NCBI GenBank assembly: GCA_013414765.1
Contig: CP058708.1
Location: 2,413,553-2,477,552, forward strand
DNA: 64,000 bases
Source: Candidatus Accumulibacter cognatus
Lineage (GTDB): Bacteria; Pseudomonadota; Gammaproteobacteria; Burkholderiales; Rhodocyclaceae
Direction of reading: 5' to 3'
Shown here one piece after another: positions 9,718 to 17,438 of this stretch; positions within the stretch are counted from its first letter, which is position 1; each line of letters starts with the position of its first letter. A program made the position numbers and the translations under genes. The notes beneath the pieces are model-generated. The model had not been told where the DNA came from. It saw only the letters and a list, made by a program, of their open reading frames with translations, and did not search any database.

Positions 9718-10830
9718 TCACGACAGATGCGGCAAGCCGAGATACGCGCGTGAACGCATTTCGGTCAGACGACTGGCGGTGCGGCAGAACTCGCTGGCCT
9801 GCGTGCCCTGCGTGTACAACCCGTCCGGGCCACAATCGGCGGTGGCAATCAGCTTGACCTTGTGATCGTAGAAGATGTCGACCAGCCAGGTAAAACGCCG
9901 TGCCTCCGATGACATGCTCGCCGACATCCTGGGAATCGCCGAAAGCAGTACCGTATGATAGCCGCGCGCCAGTTCGAGGTAGTCGTTTTGCGAACGCGGC
10001 CCACCGCACAGTGACTTGAAATCGAACCAGATCACGCCGTTGCCACGGCGCTGTGTTGGAATATTGCGCCCGAGGATCTCGATGGTGCCGCCCGGTTCGC
10101 CTTCGCCGTCGGCCATGGCGGCAAAATACCCGGCCATCTTCTGCTCGGCCGCGGCGTCGGCCGGGTAATGAAAGATCTCGACCTGCTCGAGCGTTCGTAG
10201 CCGATAATCGACCCCGGCATCGATTTCGAGCACGTCCAGCCGCGACTTGAGCAGGGCAATCGTCGGCAGAAAGTTGTCGCGCTGCAGGCCATTCGGATAG
10301 AGCCTGTCGGGTGGGTAATTGGAAGTCATCACGAATACCACCCCGTGGGCAAAGAGCGCTTCGAGCAAGCGGCCGAGGATCATCGCATCGGCGATGTCGG
10401 AAACGTGAAACTCGTCGAAGCAGAGCAGCCGCACGTCTGTAGCGATGCGCTCGGCCAGCCGCAGCAGCGGATCGTTCTCGCCCTTGAGTTCGTTCAACTG
10501 CCGATGCACCCCGTGCATGAAGGCGTGGAAATGAATCCGGCGCTTGCGACGATATGGCACCGCGTCGAAAAAGCAGTCCATCAGGAAGCTCTTGCCGCGT
10601 CCGACGCCGCCCCAGAAATAGACGCCACGCGGCACTTCCGGCGGTGCGAAGAGACGCCGCAAGGTGCTGCGACGCCCGACCTTGAACGACAGCAGCTCAT
10701 AATAAAGGCGCTGCAAGCGTTCGGCGGCTGCGCGTTGCGCGGCGTCGGCCTGAAAATTGCGCGCCGCGAGCAGGCCCTCGTAGGCATCGATCATTCCCCG
10801 CTCGGGGACTTTGAGAACTCTGTGAGGCAT
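9718..10830 (-). CDS. zapE: Cell division protein ZapE (AFG1-like ATPase)
   Basis: P-loop ATPase of the AFG1/ZapE family, which acts at the inner membrane on the constricting Z ring and in membrane-protein quality control. The 370-residue product shows Walker A (GGVGRGKSFLMD, about residues 77-88), Walker B (LLCFDEFHV) and the sensor segment VFVMTSNYPPD. ATG 10,830 was chosen because it gives the family's usual N-terminus; an upstream in-frame extension to 10,914 looks non-coding. It is transcribed away from pxpA, on the same strand. Confidence 0.93.
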   Translation of the reverse strand: MPHRVLKVPERGMIDAYEGLLAARNFQADAAQRAAAERLQRLYYELLSFKVGRRSTLRRLFAPPEVPRGVYFWGGVGRGKSFLMDCFFDAVPYRRKRRIHFHAFMHGVHRQLNELKGENDPLLRLAERIATDVRLLCFDEFHVSDIADAMILGRLLEALFAHGVVFVMTSNYPPDRLYPNGLQRDNFLPTIALLKSRLDVLEIDAGVDYRLRTLEQVEIFHYPADAAAEQKMAGYFAAMADGEGEPGGTIEILGRNIPTQRRGNGVIWFDFKSLCGGPRSQNDYLELARGYHTVLLSAIPRMSASMSSEARRFTWLVDIFYDHKVKLIATADCGPDGLYTQGTQASEFCRTASRLTEMRSRAYLGLPHLS

Positions 10831-10943
10831 CGGCGTCTTTCCGCTATCCGAGGGGGGGGCTCTCGCGTTTGTCGGGCAGCAAGCGGGGCAGGCCAGGATC
10901 GCAAGCGCTGCCACGCCCTACCTTCACCAACGATGCCGGCATT

Positions 10944-11747
10944 CTAAACCATTGCTGGCGAAACGTCAGACGCGGACTTGAGCACTTCCGGAAGCTTCAC
11001 CAGGTCGATACCGGCGTTCAGCAGTGCGGTACGGATGGCGGTCGCTGCGGCCACTGCCTGCGGGCCGTCGCCGTGCACGCAGATGCTGTGAAACTCGGTG
11101 CGGATCATCTGGCCGCTCAGGCTGACGATTCCGTCTGCGTCGAGCATGCGCAGGACCTGCTCGACGCAAGCGTCGGCGCTGTGGAGAACGGCATCGGGCT
11201 GGCTGCGCGGCACGAGTTTGCCGGCGTCGGTGTAACTGCGGTCGGCAAAGACTTCGGCGACGACTTTCAGGCCCGCGGCTGCACCCGCCAGCAAAAGCTG
11301 CGAAAGCACTGGCGCGAGCAGTATCAGCGCAGGATCGAAGCTCTTGATCGCGGCCACGACGCTGCCCGCCAGCGCCGCATTCTCACAGGCCATATTGTTC
11401 AGCGCACCATGCGGCTTGACATGCGTCAGCCGCCCGCCTTCGGCTTGTGCAATGCCGGCAAGGGCGCCGATCTGGTAGATCAGCATCGCTTCGAGTTCTG
11501 CGGCCGGAAGTTGCATCGCTCGCCGGCCGAAACCCTGCAGGTCAGGAAACGATGGATGTGCGCCAAGGCTGACGCCGGCAGCCAGTGCCTGTCGGACCGT
11601 GCGGCGCATCACCAGCGGATCGCCGGCATGGAAACCACAGGCGATGTTGGCCGCACCGATGATGCGCAGCAGTTCATCATCGCGGCCCATTTCCCAGACC
11701 CCGAAGCTTTCGCCGAGGTCAGCGTTGAGATTGATCCTGCGGGTCAT
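10944..11747 (-). CDS. pxpA: 5-oxoprolinase subunit A (LamB/YcsF family)
   Basis: Subunit of the ATP-dependent 5-oxoprolinase that opens 5-oxoproline to glutamate together with PxpB and PxpC. The 267-residue product begins INLNADLGESFG and contains ANIACGFHAGDP, SLGAHPSFPDLQGFGRR and HVKPHGALNN, all family signatures. The start ATG 11,747 overlaps the stop of the pxpC remnant (ATGA), as expected of an operon pxpB-pxpC-pxpA. The prophage inside pxpC lies between it and the operon's upstream part, so its transcription from the original promoter is probably interrupted. Confidence 0.95.
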   Translation of the reverse strand: MTRRINLNADLGESFGVWEMGRDDELLRIIGAANIACGFHAGDPLVMRRTVRQALAAGVSLGAHPSFPDLQGFGRRAMQLPAAELEAMLIYQIGALAGIAQAEGGRLTHVKPHGALNNMACENAALAGSVVAAIKSFDPALILLAPVLSQLLLAGAAAGLKVVAEVFADRSYTDAGKLVPRSQPDAVLHSADACVEQVLRMLDADGIVSLSGQMIRTEFHSICVHGDGPQAVAAATAIRTALLNAGIDLVKLPEVLKSASDVSPAMV

Positions 11748-12620
11748 CCTCTCTCCCACCGTGAAGACGGTGAATCCTGTACAGGCGTCGCCGTCCGGGC
11801 CACCGGATCCTCCTCTCGGGCATCGACAACACCACTGACCAGATTGGCGGCATAAATCGCCTGCAGATCAGGCATCCCCACTTCCACCAGCGGCCCGATG
11901 CCGGCGATCAGTGCGTGCAGGGCTGCCGCGCGAGCGCGCGCCGCTCGTTCGGCATCCGCGACCGAAACGGCAGCAAAGCGGATGCACTGTCCCGGTGCCA
12001 GCACGGCCAGACGCGGCAGATCAGCCGAGATCACCGTGGCGATCTTCGGATAACCGCCAGCGGTATGGCCATCGGCGAGCAACACGATCGGCTGTCCCTG
12101 GCCCGGCACCTGAATCGATCCTGGCACAGTCGCGTCCGAAGTAATCTCGAAGCCTTTCTCGGGGCGATGTCTGAGCACCGGACCCTCCAGACGCATGCCC
12201 ATGCGATCGGCCGCTGCGGAAATCTGGTAAGCCTCGCCCAGGAAGCAGGCTAGCGACGCCGCAGTGAAGTAATCCTCCTGCGGTCCGGGAACGACGCGAA
12301 TCGGCGCCGCGTCCAGCGGCGGCAAGGTCCGCAGCATCTGTTGGCCGGCCCTGCCCTGGCCGACCGGCAGGCGGACTCCGGGCGACAAGCAGCGACCGTC
12401 GAGGCCACCGAGGCCGGCGGGCGCATACGTCGATGCGCTGCCGAGTTGTTTCGGGATGCTGATCCCGGCTAGCGCGAGGTAGCCGACCCGGCCCGGTGAC
12501 AGCATGCCACAACGCAGGGTCTCGCCGGGCGAAAGCGTCACACTGCGCCAGGAGTCGAGGCGACGACAGCCGTCGGCGCCGATTACTGCAGCCGAAAAAT
12601 TTCCGGCCAGCGCGAGCTGC
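11744..12620 (-). pseudogene. pxpC: pxpC 3' fragment (5-oxoprolinase subunit C, interrupted by prophage)
   Basis: The C-terminal part of a biotin-dependent-carboxylase-like/PxpC protein. Read upstream through the GTG at 12,541, the frame continues in the family sequence (LALAGNFSAAVIGADG...) up to the prophage end at 12,621. The missing N-terminal part is at 53,625-53,844, 41 kb away on the same strand. Joined at the GCTGC duplication, the two give a continuous frame: ...DSPVQ / LALAGNF.... The fragment could be translated from GTG 12,541 but would lack the N-terminal quarter. Confidence 0.93.
12616..12620. repeat. 5-bp target-site duplication, left copy (GCTGC)
   Basis: GCTGC abuts the prophage end TGTAAATT. 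The same five bases follow the other end at 53,625-53,629. A 5-bp duplication is what Mu-type transposition produces. Confidence 0.93.
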
Positions 12621-12636
12621 TGTAAATTCGCGCGCT

Positions 12637-12680
12637 ATTTGGCACAAACTTTGGTGATACTTGGCACAAGACATAGGCAT
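12637..12680 (-). promoter_or_regulatory. Phage right end: two tandem 22-bp transposase-site-like repeats
   Basis: Two adjacent 22-base units, starting ATTTGGCACAAACTTTGG (12,637) and ACTTGGCACAAGACATAGG (12,659), share TTGGCACAA. The inverse motif TTTGTGCCAAA recurs three times near the other end. Orientation and spacing match MuA end-binding sites (R1/R2-like). Confidence 0.75.
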
Positions 12681-12691
12681 ATTTACGGGCG

Positions 12692-12913
12692 TTAAACGAG
12701 AATTTCGACGATGGGCAGGGTCGGCGCAATGCCGTGAATTACACCCCCTCGAACAAACACCTTTTGACCCACCCCCGCGACGCCTTTGGCGGTGATCGTG
12801 GAGCCGTCCGGAAGGGTCACGATCCTGATCTCGTCGGCGATGCTGGAGACCTCTCCGACCAGCAAAGGATCACCCGGCAACAGGCTCAGAAAATCGCTCA
12901 GCAGGTTACTCAT
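12692..12913 (-). CDS. Small tail-end phage protein
   Basis: A 73-residue protein, the last gene of the late block, ending 71 bases from the phage right end. It is beta-rich (IRIVTLPDGSTITAKGVAGVGQKVFVRGGVIHGIAP), compatible with a small tail-tip or baseplate component. Its start overlaps the stop of the preceding tail gene by 8 bases, so it is probably translationally coupled to it. No family could be named. Confidence 0.7.
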   Translation of the reverse strand: MSNLLSDFLSLLPGDPLLVGEVSSIADEIRIVTLPDGSTITAKGVAGVGQKVFVRGGVIHGIAPTLPIVEILV

Positions 12914-14786
12914 GGCACTCGATCTCGATGGTTTGACGGACGGTCGGGAAGGTGGCGTTGAGGGAAACGCTACGCACCAGGCCGCGCCGGGAATCGGTGC
13001 CGTCGGAGAAAGCGACGAAGGCGCCCACAGGGTAGATTCCCACGCCAGAAAACACTGGCGTTTCCAGCACCAGATGTTGCTGCGGACCAGTGTCGGACAG
13101 CACCGAAATCCCCCGCTGCCGGGCCGCCTCGGTGTGGGTGGTCAGGGCGTCGACGATCATCGGGGCGAGCAGATCGCCCGCGGTGCCGGCACGGGTGACA
13201 TGCGCCAGAATCCCTTGCGCTTCGCCACTGAGATACACCGAGTTGTAGGCGGGCTTCTCCAGCCAGCGAACAGACTCGCGGGTAGTGGCCGCCGAGGGCA
13301 GGGAGAAATCAGGGACGACGCCGGACCAGTCCCACGGCGCGACCGGGTAACGCGGCAGGATGGACAGGGTTTTGCTGTGGCGGCTGGCCTGCACGTAGCC
13401 GCCAGCCGCGGCCGCGATGCGCGCGCAGGCGTCGATGGCGGCGCCGGTGTGGGACCACACGCCGGCCGGGATGAGCCAGTCCGTCAGATGCCAGTCCAGA
13501 TCCCAGCCGAGGCTCACCGCGTTGAACGTCAGCGCGTCCCCCATCAACTGCTGCGCGGTGCGGTCTGCTTCGTTGTGGCGGCTGATCACCGGTGCATAGG
13601 GCGCCCCCAGTTCGGCGGCCAGCCCGCGCCCGGAGACGGTGATACGGGCCTGGGCAAATCGCCGGTCGCGCGTGATTTTTTCCGCCAGCAGCCGGAAATT
13701 GACGCCGTTGACCACGGCTTCCACTTCGACCGGCTCCCCCGGCCCGGCCGGCAGGAGATCGCCGAGACTGGAGGCCGGCAGACTCGCACTCCAGCCCCAG
13801 ACCCACGAGCTGGAGTCGATCGAGAGAGATAGGGACAGGGCCGGCAGCGACAGCGTATTGGACACGCGAGTGAGCGTGACTTCGTTCAGCACGAGATAGG
13901 TCCTCCGGACAGGAATGATGACCCGCCCCCCCTTCCCGAGCCAGGGAAAGACCAGATGCGGGCTGCCGATGTAAGGGTCCGGGTCGGGTTCCGGCCCAGG
14001 GGGAAGGGGCGATCGACCCGCCGCCGGAGCCCGCCCGATCTGCCAGGGGTGAGACACGAGCAGACGATTGGGCGACCCGCTGCCGGCCGACAGATCGAGC
14101 AGGATGACGCGCGGAACGCCCTCTTCCCAGGGGGCAGACAGGGTCGGGCGCGCCCGGCGAAACAGCTCGATCCAGTCGCATGCGGTTTGCCGCGGCCTCT
14201 GCGAGGCGGCCGTAAACGGGGCCTCGATCGCCGGTCGAACGGCCCTCGACAGCGGCTGGAATCCCTCCTGCACCGCGGTGGCGCGGGGTTGCCCCTCGGT
14301 CCAGACGACCTGCACGGGTGGACGGCGATCCCGTTGCTGCGGTTGCCAGGCACTCTCGACGCGTTCCCCCCGGCGCAGCGCGCGGCGGGCGATGGCCGAG
14401 ACCTCGACCTGCCCGGCGCGCGGCGCACGATGCCCGATCCGGGACTGTTGGCCCCGCGCAGGCGCCTGCTGCCAGGCATGATCGGCCCAGCGGAACGGCG
14501 CCCGGTTCACGGCATTGTCGTAACTCAAGGCGAACGCCGGCGCCGGCGCCGGCAGCGTGGCCGCGCTCGAGAGCGCCGGCACGCGCGCAATGGCCAGCGC
14601 CAGGGGCAGCCCCGCCCCCGCAGCCAGCCCCAGCGGCACGGCGCCGGCCACCAGCGGGCCGTCCAGGGTGGGCGCGGGCGGAACGAAAGCGCTTCCGAGG
14701 CGCTGGATGATCGGCGGGTTTCCCGTCCGGCCGAATACCAGATCGGGACCGGCCAGGCCTTCCGCGAAGAGCAGGTCGATCCCCAC
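12906..14786 (-). CDS. Large phage tail-tip/hub protein
   Basis: A 626-residue protein from GTG 14,786. The N-terminal half is Ala/Pro/Arg-rich with no clear domain. The C-terminal half (about 300-626) is more ordered, with VNGVNFRLLAEKITRDR, ALTFNAVSLGWDLDWHL and WDWSGVVPDFSLP. That half resembles tail-hub or tip proteins of siphophages, in which similar beta-domains surround the tail tube exit. Position at the distal end of the tail module supports a tip role. The assignment rests mainly on context. Confidence 0.6.
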   Translation of the reverse strand: MGIDLLFAEGLAGPDLVFGRTGNPPIIQRLGSAFVPPAPTLDGPLVAGAVPLGLAAGAGLPLALAIARVPALSSAATLPAPAPAFALSYDNAVNRAPFRWADHAWQQAPARGQQSRIGHRAPRAGQVEVSAIARRALRRGERVESAWQPQQRDRRPPVQVVWTEGQPRATAVQEGFQPLSRAVRPAIEAPFTAASQRPRQTACDWIELFRRARPTLSAPWEEGVPRVILLDLSAGSGSPNRLLVSHPWQIGRAPAAGRSPLPPGPEPDPDPYIGSPHLVFPWLGKGGRVIIPVRRTYLVLNEVTLTRVSNTLSLPALSLSLSIDSSSWVWGWSASLPASSLGDLLPAGPGEPVEVEAVVNGVNFRLLAEKITRDRRFAQARITVSGRGLAAELGAPYAPVISRHNEADRTAQQLMGDALTFNAVSLGWDLDWHLTDWLIPAGVWSHTGAAIDACARIAAAAGGYVQASRHSKTLSILPRYPVAPWDWSGVVPDFSLPSAATTRESVRWLEKPAYNSVYLSGEAQGILAHVTRAGTAGDLLAPMIVDALTTHTEAARQRGISVLSDTGPQQHLVLETPVFSGVGIYPVGAFVAFSDGTDSRRGLVRSVSLNATFPTVRQTIEIECHE

Positions 14787-14793
14787 TGGCCGC

Positions 14794-15195
14794 TCACGGC
14801 TCGGTCAGGGTCGCGCCGAACAGAAAAACGAATGCGCCGGCGTACAAATCGAGGTCGTCGAGTGTGAAGACCGCCCCAGGGGTGCCGGTAAGCGCGACGT
14901 GACCGTCGATCAGCCAGTAACCGTCGCCGTCCCGAGCGCGAGCCCAAAGGACTTGCCCGCTTGCCGCGACTTGCGCCGGTTGCGTCGTCGCGAAGTGGAT
15001 CACCCCATTGGTGACGGTGCCGCAGGGTTTTTGCAGGGTAATTACCGCCGCCGCACTTCCGCCGGGGTCCGCGCCGGCGGCCGGCTGGGTCGTGTAGTAC
15101 AGCGATAGCGTCGCCGGCGTTGCCGCCCGGTCGAGCTGGGCGACGGTCGCAAGGGCGCGGGCAGTGCGCAGCGAATCGGCAAACGACAAGCTCAT
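14794..15195 (-). CDS. Hypothetical phage tail-tip protein
   Basis: A 133-residue protein. The N-terminus (ADSLRTARALATVAQLD) is helical, followed by beta strands such as ATLSLYYTTQPA and GVIHFATTQPAQV and a C-terminal hydrophobic stretch. Its start overlaps the preceding gene's stop (ATGA at 15,192-15,195), so the two are probably made together. I do not recognise a family; context places it among the tail-tip/fibre genes. Confidence 0.6.
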   Translation of the reverse strand: MSLSFADSLRTARALATVAQLDRAATPATLSLYYTTQPAAGADPGGSAAAVITLQKPCGTVTNGVIHFATTQPAQVAASGQVLWARARDGDGYWLIDGHVALTGTPGAVFTLDDLDLYAGAFVFLFGATLTEP

Positions 15196-16241
15196 GGGAT
15201 CAGCTCCGGAATCACCCCGTCGGCGATGACGGCGTTAAACAGCCCGGTGTGGTCGTGCGACATCAGCACATACGGGACATCGTGACGGATGCGGTCGAAG
15301 GCGTAATTTCCGTCGGCATCGCTCCAGATCTCGCGCGCCAGCGCGCCGTCGCGCTGGCGCAGCAGGCGCACGCGACGGGATACCGGATAGTCCGGGTCGC
15401 CGTCGGCCTGGGTCGTGCCGACGATCCGCCCCCGGCCGCCGTGCTCGGCGTCGAGCAGCAAGGCGGGCGGGCTTTGCCGGACGGCTTTCCAGGCCGGCCG
15501 CGCGGGCTGGACCAGCGGAAAAGCCGGCGCGGCCCGCGCATAATTCAAGGAAAACCCTTCCTCGAACGGCCCACTTGCCGGGGCATAGGCGCTATCGTGG
15601 CGCCCCCATTTGCACAGGATACGCAGTTCGCTGAGGTATCCATTCAGCGCCGCGTCGACCGTCGGATAGCCGGATTGATCGCCGCCGATGCGGACGATAT
15701 TACTGGTGCCCCCGGTGGGCATGTCCAGCCCGGTGCGTGAAGCGATGATCAGGCCGTTTTTGAACATGAGCGCCGTGCCGTTAAACACCGAGATCTCGAA
15801 ATCTTGCCAAGTGTTCAGCGACACCTCCCCGCCGGTGGCGAAGAGGAAATTTTTTCCGCTCAGGGGGACATAGGCCCCCATATCATGAAATTCGTTCAGG
15901 GCGACGCAGAAGGAGCTGCCGGAGCCGTTGGTCCCGATATTGACGATCCGGCACTGATTCCCGGCCGCCGGATACGCCAGCAAATACAGCGAAAACGAAA
16001 TCGACAGCGAGGTCGCGCCGGTGAAAATGAAATCTGCCGACGCCGCGCAGCTCAGCCGGTCGCTGGCGCCGCCCGGAAAGTAGGCTGACCCCTCGCCCGC
16101 AAACCGGCTCTGTGCCGTCGAGATGGCGACCGCCCCAGAGCGCGTAAACGTATGGCCCTTGACATCCGGGAAGGACGTCGACCCGTGGCTGCCGGACAGA
16201 TGCAGTCCGGCATTGAGCAGGGGCCAGAGCGGATCACCCAT
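15192..16241 (-). CDS. LamG-like phage fibre/tip protein
   Basis: A 349-residue protein with a jelly-roll (LamG/concanavalin-like) domain in residues about 25-210 (GEGSAYFPGGASDRLS, SISFSLYLLA, WQDFEISVFNGTALMFKNG). Then comes a small carboxypeptidase-regulatory-like segment at about 280-330 (VRLLRQRDGALAREIWSDAD, YAFDRI). Such lectin-like modules are common in adhesive tail proteins, so a role in surface recognition is likely. It sits between two large tail-tip genes and is coupled by ATGA to the gene downstream. Confidence 0.65.
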   Translation of the reverse strand: MGDPLWPLLNAGLHLSGSHGSTSFPDVKGHTFTRSGAVAISTAQSRFAGEGSAYFPGGASDRLSCAASADFIFTGATSLSISFSLYLLAYPAAGNQCRIVNIGTNGSGSSFCVALNEFHDMGAYVPLSGKNFLFATGGEVSLNTWQDFEISVFNGTALMFKNGLIIASRTGLDMPTGGTSNIVRIGGDQSGYPTVDAALNGYLSELRILCKWGRHDSAYAPASGPFEEGFSLNYARAAPAFPLVQPARPAWKAVRQSPPALLLDAEHGGRGRIVGTTQADGDPDYPVSRRVRLLRQRDGALAREIWSDADGNYAFDRIRHDVPYVLMSHDHTGLFNAVIADGVIPELIP

Positions 16242-16247
16242 GACCGA

Positions 16248-17423
16248 TTACCGCCACGGCCCGGTGGTATCGAAAAAAGCGAAAGCCGCCGTCGTGACCC
16301 CGGCGCCGAAGGGCATGACCCGAACTTCCCGGTCGAGGAGGTTCGCGACGTTGGCAATCGACGCGTTGGCGGCGAACAGCCCGAGCGGAACCGTCTGCGG
16401 GCAGCAGTAGACGCCTGGCGCGACGCCGCGGAAAGCGCCGGCGAAAGACTCGAACAGGTTCGTCTGCGACAGGTACAGCCCTTGATCCGGCCCATTCGGA
16501 TAGGGCATGGGACCGGCGCCGCTGGCAAAACCGACACTGGTCGAGGGCGTCAGCAGGCTGAAGGCCTTGTACGCCGTCGCCGAACTGCCCACCCCGCCAT
16601 ACGACCGCGCGAAATACAACTCGTCGGCGGCGTTGCGCAGCACCCCGAAATCGTTGGTGTCGCCCGGCGCCGACCCGCTCTTGTCGCTGGCGTAGCCCGA
16701 GAGCACACACGCCCAGGCGTCGCCCGATTTGACCGGCAGAAAATCGCCGAAGGCAATGAAAGCGCCACCCGCCGGATAGGTCGGGTGATAGGCGGTGATC
16801 AAATAGAACATCCGGTCATCGGCGACCAGCGTCCAAGCCCGCGCGCTGCCATCCGCGACCGTGCTCTTCGTCCACCAGGACCCGCCACTGCGCTGCGTAC
16901 TCGTCGGGAACGGCCCGCTGCCGGTGCTGATGGCGGTCATCGTTTGGTAGCCGACCACCCTCGCGGTCTTGCCGGCCGTATCATCGACGCGCAGCAGACA
17001 CTGCGTCGCCGCCACATTACCGCTCTTATAGGCGGCCAGATTCGTGCCCGAGAACGCCTTGCTCCACCCCGCCCCGGCCAGCTTCAGCGAAATCGTCCCG
17101 CGCGCCGTCTGATCGCTGATCCCGGTGGCGTCGAACGTCAGCGTGGTGTTGCCCGCGCCGACCGACAGGACCTTCTTCTCGCCATTGAGCCCGCCCGGCG
17201 CCGCCCCGGACACGAGCACCACGCTGCCGACTTCGGCGCTATGGCCGGCGCTGATCGTGGCCGTGGCGACGCCGCCGGAGACCACCAGGTTGGCCACGGC
17301 CGAGACCGCGAAGCCATTGACCAGGCAGGCATCGAGGACCGCGATCAGCGATCCCGCGGTGCCGGACAAAACAGGCGCTCCGGTCAGCCCGGAGTGGAAA
17401 AATTTAACGCTGGTATCCGTCAT
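16248..17423 (-). CDS. Hypothetical phage tail/fibre protein
   Basis: A 391-residue protein rich in Gly, Ala, Ser and Thr, with a beta-rich N-terminal part (about 20-140: VVSGGVATATISAGHSA, LTFDATGISDQTARG). A central region carries aromatic residues and a cysteine pair near the C-terminus (GVYCCPQTVPLGLF). Composition and position indicate a virion surface protein. I do not recognise a named family. Confidence 0.6.
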   Translation of the reverse strand: MTDTSVKFFHSGLTGAPVLSGTAGSLIAVLDACLVNGFAVSAVANLVVSGGVATATISAGHSAEVGSVVLVSGAAPGGLNGEKKVLSVGAGNTTLTFDATGISDQTARGTISLKLAGAGWSKAFSGTNLAAYKSGNVAATQCLLRVDDTAGKTARVVGYQTMTAISTGSGPFPTSTQRSGGSWWTKSTVADGSARAWTLVADDRMFYLITAYHPTYPAGGAFIAFGDFLPVKSGDAWACVLSGYASDKSGSAPGDTNDFGVLRNAADELYFARSYGGVGSSATAYKAFSLLTPSTSVGFASGAGPMPYPNGPDQGLYLSQTNLFESFAGAFRGVAPGVYCCPQTVPLGLFAANASIANVANLLDREVRVMPFGAGVTTAAFAFFDTTGPWR

Positions 17424-17438
17424 TTTGAGAGTCCAGGA

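Noticed and set aside
12616-12630. A 6-bp target duplication (AGCTGC)
   Set aside because: Six bases match at both junctions, but with five (GCTGC) the element ends are TG...CA as in Mu and the duplication has the standard length; the extra A is then the last phage base on one side and host on the other.
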